Of a DNA stretch of 64,000 nt, positions 33,265 through 41,891 are shown one piece after another. The DNA is from Pseudoteredinibacter isoporae_A (GTDB lineage Bacteria > Pseudomonadota > Gammaproteobacteria > Pseudomonadales > Cellvibrionaceae). Position numbers and translations under genes: made by a program. Below the pieces are notes generated by a model, which was not told where the DNA came from, made no database searches, and saw only the letters and a list, made by a program, of their open reading frames with translations. Positions within the stretch are counted from its first letter, which is position 1. Every line of letters starts with the position of its first letter. The stretch covers positions 1 to 64,000 of the forward strand of contig NZ_BAABWJ010000003.1 in NCBI RefSeq assembly GCF_040372805.1, in the 5' to 3' direction.

Positions 33265-34677
33265 TTAATTGTGATGGCTGTTATCAAACTGCGTGCTGTC
33301 GGGTTGCTTGGAAAGCGACTCCAATGTATTCCGTCCTTGCTTCAACAGTTCCAACAAATGACGTTTCTCATTTGGGAAGTCTCGAGACAAATCGTATTGC
33401 TGACTGGGCACTACGTTCATGTCGTGCAGCAACGTAGAAAGGTTTTTCTTACCCTCGAATCGAATCGGCTGCGCATCACGCCAGGGCGGATAATCACTCA
33501 GCATCAATCTCCAACGTGGTGTTCGCAGTGCCGCTATACGTTCATTATTAAAAAAGTACAAGACATCATGGGGTGAGGGTTTCCCTTGGGATAAAACCGG
33601 AAAAATATCCTTACCATCGACCTCAGGAATGTCTTCTTCCGTTCCACCAGCTAACGTAACCAATGTGGGCATGATGTCGATATTCATTGTCATCGCCGGG
33701 GAAGAACTGCCGGCCTCAATAACCTCGGGCCAGCGCGCAATAAACGGCACTCGATATCCGCCTTCCCATGCGCTGCCCTTACCTCCCAACAAACCACCAG
33801 TGCTGCCCTCTGGAAACGGGCCATTGTCACTGGTAAAAATAATCAACGTGTCATCACCCAAACCTTGGGCATGCAATTCCTTCATGAGCTGCCCCACCGC
33901 CCAATCAAGTTCTTCCACCACGTCACCGTAGGCTCCAGCCTTGGATTTGCCGGCAAAGTTTTTGGAGGGAATCAAGGGTTTATGCGGCGCCGTGTAAGAC
34001 AAAAACAGAAAAAACGGTGTGTCTCTATTGTCGCGAATAAACGTCAAAGATTTTTCGGTAAAATCCAGCGTCAACGTTTCAGCTGAAAACGCACCTTCTT
34101 TTTCACGGCCGTTGAGCATCTGCTGGTTTGGTTCATCATTTGAATACAGCAAACCGTAAAACTCATCAAAACCGTGATTTTCAGGGTGGTAAGCTTCTTT
34201 ATCACCCAAATGCCATTTCCCAATCAGTGCCGTTTTGTAGCCTAGTTGCGATAACTTTTCCGGCAACGAAACCGATTGTGGTTTCAAACCACGCTCATCT
34301 CCAATGTTGATGGTTCTGTCTGCCAAGCCAGTACGAATAGGGTATTGGCCGGTCATGATTCCGGCTCGTGACGGGGTACAAACATTACCACTGGTATAGA
34401 ACCCCGTTAGGGAAATGCCTTCATTCGCCAGTTCGTCAATATTTGGGGTACGAATTAAATCATTGCCAAATGCGCCCACATCCCCGTATCCGAGGTCGTC
34501 TGCCAGTATAAAAATGATGTTTTTAGGTTGAGCTTGGCGATCAGCCAGCGCACCAAAGGACACGCACAACAGCGATAAGCTCAGGAAAGCCATGAGCCGT
34601 CGCTGAGATCGCAAAAGGAAGCCCCCAGCATGCGATAACATTGAGGATGTGAGGATAATTGGGTGGGTATTTGACAC
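33265..34677 (-). CDS. Exported S1-family sulfatase (formylglycine type)
   Basis: A 470-residue sulfatase. Catalytic features are FILADDLGYGDVG (Asp60, Asp61), CTPSRAGIMTGQYPIRTG (formylglycine Cys100), GKWHLGDKEAYHP and FTSDNGPFPEG. The signal peptide hydrophobic core is MAFLSLSLLCVSFGALA. From the GTG at 34677 the n-region is unusually long and its first residues MSNT copy those of Eda, because the upstream 78 bp are duplicated. ATG codons at 34641 and 34593 could be the original starts. Related to, but clearly distinct from, the downstream sulfatase. Confidence 0.9.
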   Translation of the reverse strand: MSNTHPIILTSSMLSHAGGFLLRSQRRLMAFLSLSLLCVSFGALADRQAQPKNIIFILADDLGYGDVGAFGNDLIRTPNIDELANEGISLTGFYTSGNVCTPSRAGIMTGQYPIRTGLADRTINIGDERGLKPQSVSLPEKLSQLGYKTALIGKWHLGDKEAYHPENHGFDEFYGLLYSNDEPNQQMLNGREKEGAFSAETLTLDFTEKSLTFIRDNRDTPFFLFLSYTAPHKPLIPSKNFAGKSKAGAYGDVVEELDWAVGQLMKELHAQGLGDDTLIIFTSDNGPFPEGSTGGLLGGKGSAWEGGYRVPFIARWPEVIEAGSSSPAMTMNIDIMPTLVTLAGGTEEDIPEVDGKDIFPVLSQGKPSPHDVLYFFNNERIAALRTPRWRLMLSDYPPWRDAQPIRFEGKKNLSTLLHDMNVVPSQQYDLSRDFPNEKRHLLELLKQGRNTLESLSKQPDSTQFDNSHHN

Positions 34678-34743
34678 GGCTTACACGTCCAAACAATTTA
34701 ATCATGGGATTAATGTAAATTAATCCCATGATATTGTCCAGAC
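34666..34743. repeat. 78-bp duplicated promoter segment, copy 2 (sulfatase operon)
   Basis: 73/78 identical to 31628-31705, from the fourth codon through the operator to just past the -35. Identity stops abruptly on both sides, which suggests a short duplication or gene-conversion event that placed the sulfatases under the eda operator. Confidence 0.85.
34701..34740 (-). promoter_or_regulatory. Sulfatase-operon promoter with 32-bp near-palindrome
   Basis: 34701-34732 repeats the eda palindrome with one base changed (TTAATGT for TTAATTT). On the minus strand, -35 TGGACA (34735-34740) and -10 TACATT (34712-34717) are 17 bp apart. The same regulator as for eda is inferred. Confidence 0.73.
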
Positions 34744-34804
34744 AGAAGCACGTAATCACTGCCGGCGCAAAGCTTGAATAAAAAGGCCTATTCAACGCCC
34801 CTAT

Positions 34805-35806
34805 CTACAGACCTTCGCGAAACTCTGTGGGTGTGCAGTCAAACCAACTCTTAAACGCTCGAGTAAAGTTACTGTGGTCGGCGAAGCCTAGCAAAAGCGC
34901 CACTTCAGTAATCGGACGATACTGTTGTTGTAGATATTGCTTGGCCAGTTCCATTCGCACGTCCCGCAATAAGGCCGTGAAATTACTGCCTTCTTTTTGC
35001 AACTGTCGTTGCAACTGGCGAGGGCTCAAACATAAGCGTTCGGCAATGAGTTGCTGACAGGGCTCCCCCTGAGGCAACAATTCTTTGATGGCATCCTGAG
35101 TTTTGAGAATGGCACTGCTTTGGACGATCCGTTGAATATAATCCTGGGCCAGATCGTCTTGTCTAGCCGCCAACTGGGGATCGGAATAGTCCAGAACTCG
35201 ATCCGCGACAGCAAGAGGAAATTCCAATTCATGCTGTTCACCCCCGAAGTGCACTGGACACCCATAAAAGTCTTCAAAGGCATCGGGAGATTCCGGATCA
35301 GGCCTCTGCAAACACACACGGCTGGGCTTGACGTCATCCGGAAAGATGGAGCGGCATAACGTGAGCAGTCCCGCAAAGCCAAAATCAACCACTTCCAAAC
35401 CAACATCCTCAATGGGAATTTTGGTTTTCATATGCAAACAGACAGACTGTTCATCGCGGACCATGTTCAATGTCACCACGTTCGTTAGAATTTCCCGAAA
35501 CTGAACCAGGCGAGCAATGGCTTCAGAAATCGAAGCGCTGCATAACATCGCTAAACCAAGGGCGTGCCAATGAACAGGCTGGCAAAGATGCGCAGAAGTG
35601 ATGCCCAGGTTTTTATCTCCCGTGTGAGCAAGCGCAACCTTCCAAGCACGGTCAATGATACTGACCTCAATACGTCCGTAAGGGTTACGCAACAGGTCGA
35701 TATCGATATTGGCTTCGGCCAAGACCTCAGGGTAGGAAACATTTCGCTCTTTAAGAATGGCTTCCAGAGCGGTTATCCAGCTGCTTAATGAAGTATAACT
35801 TTCCAT
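34805..35806 (-). CDS. AraC-family transcriptional regulator
   Basis: A 333-residue protein from the ATG at 35804-35806 (MESYTSLSSWITALEAIL), which matches the usual start of this group; frames 12 and 16 codons longer exist and no start has a good ribosome site. The N-terminal Arabinose_bd-type sensor is followed by a C-terminal AraC DNA-binding domain (LSPRQLQRQLQKEGSNFTAL and ITEVALLLGFADHSNFTRAF). It is divergent from the TonB receptor at 36132 and ends 61 bases before the sulfatase promoter, so it may control the receptor. Confidence 0.85.
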   Translation of the reverse strand: MESYTSLSSWITALEAILKERNVSYPEVLAEANIDIDLLRNPYGRIEVSIIDRAWKVALAHTGDKNLGITSAHLCQPVHWHALGLAMLCSASISEAIARLVQFREILTNVVTLNMVRDEQSVCLHMKTKIPIEDVGLEVVDFGFAGLLTLCRSIFPDDVKPSRVCLQRPDPESPDAFEDFYGCPVHFGGEQHELEFPLAVADRVLDYSDPQLAARQDDLAQDYIQRIVQSSAILKTQDAIKELLPQGEPCQQLIAERLCLSPRQLQRQLQKEGSNFTALLRDVRMELAKQYLQQQYRPITEVALLLGFADHSNFTRAFKSWFDCTPTEFREGL

Positions 35807-35854
35807 TATTTTTATAGCGTTATCATCAAAACGGATGACCATAGTATACGACAT

Positions 35855-36131
35855 GGAGCAAACAGAATGCTCGAAATTAAGTTGTAAGATTCATCCCCAA
35901 AAAGAAATAAGCATCATACCGACTATTCCTAAAATTGATTATCCTTCCGCCTCGTTTCGTCTCTGAAAAGAAACAAAAAATATCAAATTCAGTGACATGG
36001 TTTCACGAGACCACTGTTTGTCGTCTTCGGCATAGTTCAATACGCCAACACACGCTTATGCTTTTGACGGTCAATGCCATAACCATAACGACATATCACT
36101 ACCACTGAAATAATAAGAATAGGGGAACACC
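35855..36131. other. Divergent AraC / TonB receptor intergenic region
   Basis: About 280 bases, AT-rich near the middle. I expect AraC sites and both promoters here but find no convincing repeat, palindrome or sigma70 pair to report. Confidence 0.4.
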
Positions 36132-38741
36132 ATGTCACAAGCACCGCATTCCACAACCAAGTCATGCCTTCTGGCCGTAGCCATCAGCAGCGTTTGCATG
36201 ACTCCGATGGTTCAAGCTCAAACACTGGAAGAAGTCATTGTTACCGCACAGAAACGCGCAGAATCATTACAAGATGTGCCTATTTCTGTGTCCGCCATGA
36301 GCGGAGAAACTCTGTCTGATGCTGGCATTCAAAGCTTTACCGACATGAACCATTATGTGCCCAGTTTTTCCGTCACCAAAGACCCGATTGGAGACAAAAT
36401 TAATATCCGCGGTATTCAATCAGGAAACCAGGCGGGCTTCGAACAATCGGTGGGCACCTTTGTCGACGGTATTTACCGTGGGCGCGGCACTCAGTCGCGC
36501 TATTCTTTTCTTGACGTGGAAGCGGTCGAAATACTACGAGGTCCTCAAGGTACATTATTTGGAAAAAATACCATTGCCGGAGCATTGAACATCCGCTCTG
36601 CTCGACCGACCGATGAGTTCAGCGGCCTGTTGAGTGCCAGCTACAATACCGAATTTGAAACCAGCGACTTACAAGGTTTTATTTCTGGGCCATTGAGCGA
36701 CTCGGTGCGCGGCCGCGTCTTTCTCATGAATCGAGAAATGGACAAAGGTTGGGTTCAAAATCGTTTTTACAATGCCGACGTCCCCGTCAGCGATGAAAAA
36801 GCGGGACGCTTGAGTCTCGAAATAGACTTGGGTGATAACACCACATTGCACATCAAAACCGAAGCTGCCGATTTCACCACCATCGGTCAACCTTGGGACA
36901 TTCTGGTCGCTGGCGGCTTATCCGCGTTTGGCATCAGCAGCAGTGCCGACTATCGAACCCGCATGGGAAATATTCCTCAAGCGCCCTTCACACATTTTGG
37001 TGCCAACGGAGAATTTGTCAATGACCCGAACGGCGTGATGGATTTTGGTTCAGCAGGGAGACTCGACGGTGACAGTACCGAAAGTGTGATCACACTGGAG
37101 CACGCAAGCGACCAAGGGACGCTTACGGCCATCGTGGGGCATTCCGCCTACGAGTTTCAGCGGTTTCTGGATGCAGACTTTGGCCCGACGTCTTCTGCGC
37201 GTTTTGATGACAGTGAGGATTTCGACCAAAAAAGTATTGAACTTCGTTTTGCTTCAGATACCGAGGGTGATTTCAATTACATTACCGGCATGTTTTACCA
37301 GGAACAGGACCTGACCGTTGATGGTTTGAGTCTGTTCAATTTCGGCACCTTGCAACCGTTGCTCAACGGTGGCTGCGTCAGCGCACTCGGTGCAGCCTAC
37401 CCGGCACTGTATGTTTCCGGCGATGCACTGACGACCGCCAACAATGTCGCCGCGGCTGTAGGCTCAGCGGGCGGTGCCGGTGCAGCACTTGCCAATGCTT
37501 GTGGGCAAGCCGCGGCCTTCGAACCTCTGGTTAATGCAGGCATCAATGGTGGCAACCGTTACGCCCTTCTGGACCAAAGCACTGAAAGTTGGGCGGTTTT
37601 TTTCCAGAGTACTTATGATATTTCAGACAGCACCCGTGTGACCCTGGGGTTGCGGTATACCGAAGAAGAGAAGTCCGCTTCGCAAAGTGTTCACGCCGCC
37701 GATTTTGTCGAAGGGGGAACCAGCCCGACCAACAACCCGATACTCATCGCCACTGTTGAGACCGCAGGTGAGTTTTCAACACACCATTTTACGCCAGACG
37801 ATCCGGGGATGAGTCGCGATGAAGAAAGCCTCACTTGGTCCGCCAACATTCAGTGGGATCTCAGTAACGACACTATGTTGTATGCCAGCGCCTCCACTGG
37901 CTTTAAAGCGGGCGGTTTTAATTCGTTTTACATGGCACTGGGACAAGCCGATAACTCCCGGGACGCGGCCTTTGAAGAAGAGGAAGTCATCAGCTTTGAA
38001 GTGGGCAGTAAAATGACCTTGCTTGACGGCGCGGCGGAATTGAACCTCGCCTTATTCCGTACTGAGTTTGATGATTTGCAGGCATCGATTTTTACCGGCG
38101 GCACAACCTTCGTCGTGCAAAATGCCGCCAAAGCCGTCACACAAGGCTTAGAGATTGATGGACGCTGGGCCATCAGTGATCGCCTCAATCTGCAGGCAGC
38201 CTTTGCCTATATCGATTTCGAGTTTGAACAATTTCCCAATCAGGCCTGTACCGCTGCACAATTCACCCAGGCTCGACAAGCCGCGTATGACGCTGCCTTA
38301 GAGGCAGGCAACAGTCTTGGCGCTGCGGCCGTGGCACTGACCTACACGAACGGCAGCTGTGCCGCTGCCGGGGTTAACGATCTGCAAGGCAAAAGCTCGG
38401 AAAATACGCCAGAGCTACAATTCAGTTTAGGGCTCAATCACACTCAAACACTGGGCTCGGATTTTGAATTGCTCAGCAATCTCAATATCAGTTGGACTGA
38501 CGACGTATTCCGTCAGGCCGACCTCGACCCGATTTCATTGCAGGAAAGCTTCTGGAAGATTGATGCCAACGTCACCCTGGCCTCCGTGGATGGTCGTTGG
38601 GATGTCAGTTTGATCGGAAATAACCTCACGGACGAAGTGACCTTGAGTTATGTGAATGATACCCCGCTGTTTAATGGCACCCATCAGGCTGCGCTGGAAC
38701 AACCTCGTTCATTTACCCTTCGTGGCCGCTGGCACTGGTAA
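36132..38741 (+). CDS. TonB-dependent outer-membrane receptor
   Basis: An 869-residue receptor. The signal peptide ends near MVQAQ. LEEVIVTAQKRAESLQDV begins the plug, with VEILRGPQGTLFGKNTIAG after it. The barrel ends in RSFTLRGRWHW. Two Ala-rich, Cys-containing insertions (about residues 410-470 and 700-755) probably form disulfide-closed extracellular loops; they account for its larger size than the other two receptors here. AGGGGAACACC precedes the ATG. It is divergent from an AraC gene and lacks the AATCCCAT motif. Confidence 0.9.
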   Translation: MSQAPHSTTKSCLLAVAISSVCMTPMVQAQTLEEVIVTAQKRAESLQDVPISVSAMSGETLSDAGIQSFTDMNHYVPSFSVTKDPIGDKINIRGIQSGNQAGFEQSVGTFVDGIYRGRGTQSRYSFLDVEAVEILRGPQGTLFGKNTIAGALNIRSARPTDEFSGLLSASYNTEFETSDLQGFISGPLSDSVRGRVFLMNREMDKGWVQNRFYNADVPVSDEKAGRLSLEIDLGDNTTLHIKTEAADFTTIGQPWDILVAGGLSAFGISSSADYRTRMGNIPQAPFTHFGANGEFVNDPNGVMDFGSAGRLDGDSTESVITLEHASDQGTLTAIVGHSAYEFQRFLDADFGPTSSARFDDSEDFDQKSIELRFASDTEGDFNYITGMFYQEQDLTVDGLSLFNFGTLQPLLNGGCVSALGAAYPALYVSGDALTTANNVAAAVGSAGGAGAALANACGQAAAFEPLVNAGINGGNRYALLDQSTESWAVFFQSTYDISDSTRVTLGLRYTEEEKSASQSVHAADFVEGGTSPTNNPILIATVETAGEFSTHHFTPDDPGMSRDEESLTWSANIQWDLSNDTMLYASASTGFKAGGFNSFYMALGQADNSRDAAFEEEEVISFEVGSKMTLLDGAAELNLALFRTEFDDLQASIFTGGTTFVVQNAAKAVTQGLEIDGRWAISDRLNLQAAFAYIDFEFEQFPNQACTAAQFTQARQAAYDAALEAGNSLGAAAVALTYTNGSCAAAGVNDLQGKSSENTPELQFSLGLNHTQTLGSDFELLSNLNISWTDDVFRQADLDPISLQESFWKIDANVTLASVDGRWDVSLIGNNLTDEVTLSYVNDTPLFNGTHQAALEQPRSFTLRGRWHW

Positions 38742-38761
38742 AACTGACACAGGAACACCAC

Positions 38762-38791
38762 AAAAAAGCCCAGCATAGGCTGGGCTTTTTT
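38762..38791. terminator. Strong bidirectional intrinsic terminator
   Basis: AAAAAAGCCCAGC and GCTGGGCTTTTTT form a 13-bp stem with a 4-base loop. It lies between the convergent TonB receptor and HIT genes and serves both. Confidence 0.88.
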
Positions 38792-38820
38792 GTGGTTTGC
38801 ATGAGCGAGCTATGACCTTA

Positions 38821-39273
38821 TTACGCCTCTTCCGGCGTGAAGAAATCACAGGCCAATGCACTTCTCAAACGCGAGAGACGCGAAGCCAATTCATCATCAT
38901 CGTACGCTTTTGCAGGCACCGCTCCCCAAATCGGGTTCGGCCAGGCGGCGTCATCTTTAAAGCGCGCCACATGATGAATGTGCAACTGAGGCACATGATT
39001 GCCCAAAGCCGCCATGTTCATCTTGTCGGGTGCAAATAAGGCCACCATAGCTTCGGATAAATAGCCCGATTCCTGGGCAAATTGCTGGCGATCAAGTTCG
39101 CTCAGGTGATGCATTTCGGTGTGATTGGCCCGTTTGGGTACCAACAGACACCAGGGGAAATTGGCATCTTTACTCAAGAGCACAAGCGACAGTGGAAAGT
39201 GCCCAACGACGACAGTCGACTCGGCCAATTGTGGGTCCAGCTTGAAGGGCTGGGTATCCATGGTTTCATCCAT
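38821..39273 (-). CDS. HIT-domain protein
   Basis: A 150-residue protein of the histidine-triad superfamily. FPWCLLVPKRANHTEMHHL is the conserved strand region, and QLHIHHVAR holds the His triad, in a shortened form. Galactose-1-phosphate-uridylyltransferase-like or nucleotide-phosphate hydrolase activity is usual for the family. I chose the ATG at 39271-39273 because GAGG lies 8 bases upstream; a TTG six codons earlier is less likely. Confidence 0.8.
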   Translation of the reverse strand: MDETMDTQPFKLDPQLAESTVVVGHFPLSLVLLSKDANFPWCLLVPKRANHTEMHHLSELDRQQFAQESGYLSEAMVALFAPDKMNMAALGNHVPQLHIHHVARFKDDAAWPNPIWGAVPAKAYDDDELASRLSRLRSALACDFFTPEEA

Positions 39274-39512
39274 AGAATTATCCTCGATCAAATTTTAACC
39301 ATTCCGCACCCAAAACAGGCCCAGAAATGGCTTTACCGGGCTAAGACGAACAAAACGGCGTAGACCACCAGAGGCTGGCGCCTTAAAATAGCGCGTTCAT
39401 TTGCTGCCTGATCGAATTGCGGGCAGCGGGCCCGGAAGGCTTCTGCATTGTACTTCCAGCATAGCAAGACCGGGCTCAACCGCAAACCGCTTGATATGAG
39501 ATACAGACCACT

Positions 39513-41249
39513 ATGCGTGCCAGCCGATTTTTGATCGCTACTTTAAAAGAAACCCCTGCCGACGCCGAGGTCATCAGTCACCAGCTGATGCTGAGAGCCG
39601 GCATGATCCGCAAGCTGGCTTCTGGCCTGTATACCTGGTTGCCGATGGGCCTGCGTGTGCTGCGCAAGGTAGAAACCATTGTCCGCGAAGAAATGAACAA
39701 GTCCGGTGCCCAGGAAGTGATGATGCCAGTGGTCCAGCCGTCTGAGCTGTGGCAGGAATCCGGACGCTGGCAGGAATATGGGCCAGAGCTTGCCCGCCTG
39801 CAGGATCGTCACCAGCGTGACTTTTGTTTGGGCCCAACCCATGAAGAAGTCATCACCGATATGATTCGCAATGAAATCAGCTCATACAAGCAGTTGCCGG
39901 CCAATTTCTATCAGATTCAAACCAAATTCCGCGATGAAATTCGCCCGCGTTTTGGCGTTATGCGTTCACGCGAATTTGTGATGAAAGATGCCTATTCTTT
40001 CCACACCAATGCGGAGTCTCTGCAAGAAACCTACGATGTGATGCACGGCACCTATTGCAGCATCTTTAATCGTATCGGTTTGGATTACCGTCCGGTATTG
40101 GCCGACACCGGTTCCATTGGTGGCGCGCATTCCCATGAATTCCACGTACTGGCGCAAAGTGGCGAAGACGATATCGTGTTCAGTGATAGCAGCGACTACG
40201 CGGCCAATGTTGAAAAAGCTGAAGCCTTAGCGCCGTCCGGAGAACGTCCAGCCGCCAGTGCAGCCATGAAAAAAATTCATACTCCCGATCAGAAAACCAT
40301 CGCTGCGGTGAGTGATTATCTGAACGCGGATCCGAAACAAAGCGTAAAAACGTTGATTGTTCTGGGTGAAGCCGAAGAAGGTGAAACCGCACCGCTGCTT
40401 GCTTTGGTTTTGCGTGGTGATCATGAGCTAAACGATATTAAGGCGGAAAAACTGGAAGGCGTCGCGAACCCATTAACGTTTGCGCCTGAAGAACGCATCA
40501 AAGCCGAGCTGGGTGTCGGCGTCGGCTCAATCGGCCCGGTTGGATTGAATATTTCAACCATTGTTGACCGCAGCGCGGCCCATCTGGCTGACTTTATTTG
40601 CGGTGCCAATGAAGACGATTACCACTACACCGGCGTAAACTGGGAGCGTGATACAAGCCTGTCCCGTGTTGAAGACATTCGCAATGTCGTGACGGGCGAT
40701 CCAAGCCCTTGCGGTCAAGGTAAACTGGAAATCAAACGTGGTATCGAAGTCGGTCACATCTTCCAGCTGGGCACAAAATATTCCCAGGCAATGAACGCGT
40801 CGGTTCTGGATGAAAACGGAAAAGACGTTGTGATGAGCATGGGTTGCTACGGTATTGGTGTAACGCGGGTTGTGGCCTCGGCCATTGAGCAGAACCATGA
40901 TGACAATGGCATCATTTGGCCAGACGCCATTGCACCGTTCCAGCTGGCCATCGTGCCGATCAATATGCATAAATCCGAGGCGGTTGCCACGGAATGTGAA
41001 GCGCTGTACAACACACTGAGTGCGGCGGGTGTTGACGTCATTTTGATGGACGAAGCCAAAGCCCGCCTGGGTGTAATGCTGGCCAATACTGATCTGATGG
41101 GGATTCCTCATCGTTTGGTTATTGGCGATAAAGGCCTCGCCAAGGACAGTATTGAATACAAAGGCCGCCGCGACGAACAAAGCCAGGATGTCGCCCGTGG
41201 TGAACTGGCCAGTTTCCTCAGCGAGAAACTGGGTGCCCGAATCGCCTAA
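39513..41249 (+). CDS. proS: Prolyl-tRNA synthetase
   Basis: A 578-residue bacterial-type class II synthetase that charges tRNA-Pro. Class II motif 2 appears as FRDEIRPRFGVMRSREF, preceded by GPTHEEVITD. The YbaK-like editing domain is inserted in the middle (about residues 225-385), and SMGCYGIGVTRV is motif 3, followed by the anticodon-binding domain. Full length. The 220 bases upstream hold its promoter, and the next gene begins 45 bases downstream. Confidence 0.97.
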   Translation: MRASRFLIATLKETPADAEVISHQLMLRAGMIRKLASGLYTWLPMGLRVLRKVETIVREEMNKSGAQEVMMPVVQPSELWQESGRWQEYGPELARLQDRHQRDFCLGPTHEEVITDMIRNEISSYKQLPANFYQIQTKFRDEIRPRFGVMRSREFVMKDAYSFHTNAESLQETYDVMHGTYCSIFNRIGLDYRPVLADTGSIGGAHSHEFHVLAQSGEDDIVFSDSSDYAANVEKAEALAPSGERPAASAAMKKIHTPDQKTIAAVSDYLNADPKQSVKTLIVLGEAEEGETAPLLALVLRGDHELNDIKAEKLEGVANPLTFAPEERIKAELGVGVGSIGPVGLNISTIVDRSAAHLADFICGANEDDYHYTGVNWERDTSLSRVEDIRNVVTGDPSPCGQGKLEIKRGIEVGHIFQLGTKYSQAMNASVLDENGKDVVMSMGCYGIGVTRVVASAIEQNHDDNGIIWPDAIAPFQLAIVPINMHKSEAVATECEALYNTLSAAGVDVILMDEAKARLGVMLANTDLMGIPHRLVIGDKGLAKDSIEYKGRRDEQSQDVARGELASFLSEKLGARIA

Positions 41250-41294
41250 GTGCCCCATAGCGCTTATCGCTCATCGGCACTGAGCCAACACGCC

Positions 41295-41882
41295 ATGTTC
41301 AATCTTCAGCGCAAACAAGCAACACCACTCACCCTATCAGGACTGGTGTTGCTGCTGTGCTGCCTCCCCACACTCCTCTTTGCACAAGCTCTGGAAGTTG
41401 ACCCGGAACTGCGCAAGCGTTTGAAATCCAGTATTGCTTTAGCAGACAGTTTTGAAGACCGATTCGATGCCGAGGTCTGGCTTGTTGCCAAATCCCAGGT
41501 CCTCAAGCGCTACGTCAAGGACCCCGAAAAGCGTTTGCGCATTCTAAAAGCCGTGCACCGCGAAGCCAGTCGCCAACAACTCCCACCGGAAATGGTATTG
41601 GCGGTGATTCAAATTGAAAGTCATTTTGATCGATTTGCGATTTCAAAAGTTGGCGCGCAAGGCATGATGCAAGTCATGCCGTTTTGGAAAAAAGAAATTG
41701 GCCGCCCACAAGACAACCTCACCAAAATGGATACCAATCTACGCTATGGCTGTACCATTTTGAGGCATTACCTGGACCGGGAAAAAGGACGTTGGCCAGA
41801 AGCACTGGCACGCTATAACGGCAGCTATGGCAGCTACCGCTACAGCCGAAAAGTGTTGAACGCCTGGGACCAATGGCGTTAA
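41295..41882 (+). CDS. Exported lytic transglycosylase (SLT domain)
   Basis: A 195-residue protein with a signal peptide (LSGLVLLLCCLPTLLFAQA) and an SLT goose-lysozyme-like domain. The catalytic Glu is in VIQIESHFDRFA, followed by KVGAQGMMQVMPFW and ALARYNGSYGSYRYS. It would cleave peptidoglycan in the periplasm, forming 1,6-anhydro products. I chose the ATG at 41295 over an upstream start at 41250, since the latter adds a tail without signal features. It probably shares the proS transcript. Confidence 0.88.
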   Translation: MFNLQRKQATPLTLSGLVLLLCCLPTLLFAQALEVDPELRKRLKSSIALADSFEDRFDAEVWLVAKSQVLKRYVKDPEKRLRILKAVHREASRQQLPPEMVLAVIQIESHFDRFAISKVGAQGMMQVMPFWKKEIGRPQDNLTKMDTNLRYGCTILRHYLDREKGRWPEALARYNGSYGSYRYSRKVLNAWDQWR

Positions 41883-41891
41883 GTCAAACCG

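Noticed and set aside
40554..41258. A 234-codon minus-strand frame opposite proS
   Set aside because: Shadow of the proS coding strand; no protein features.
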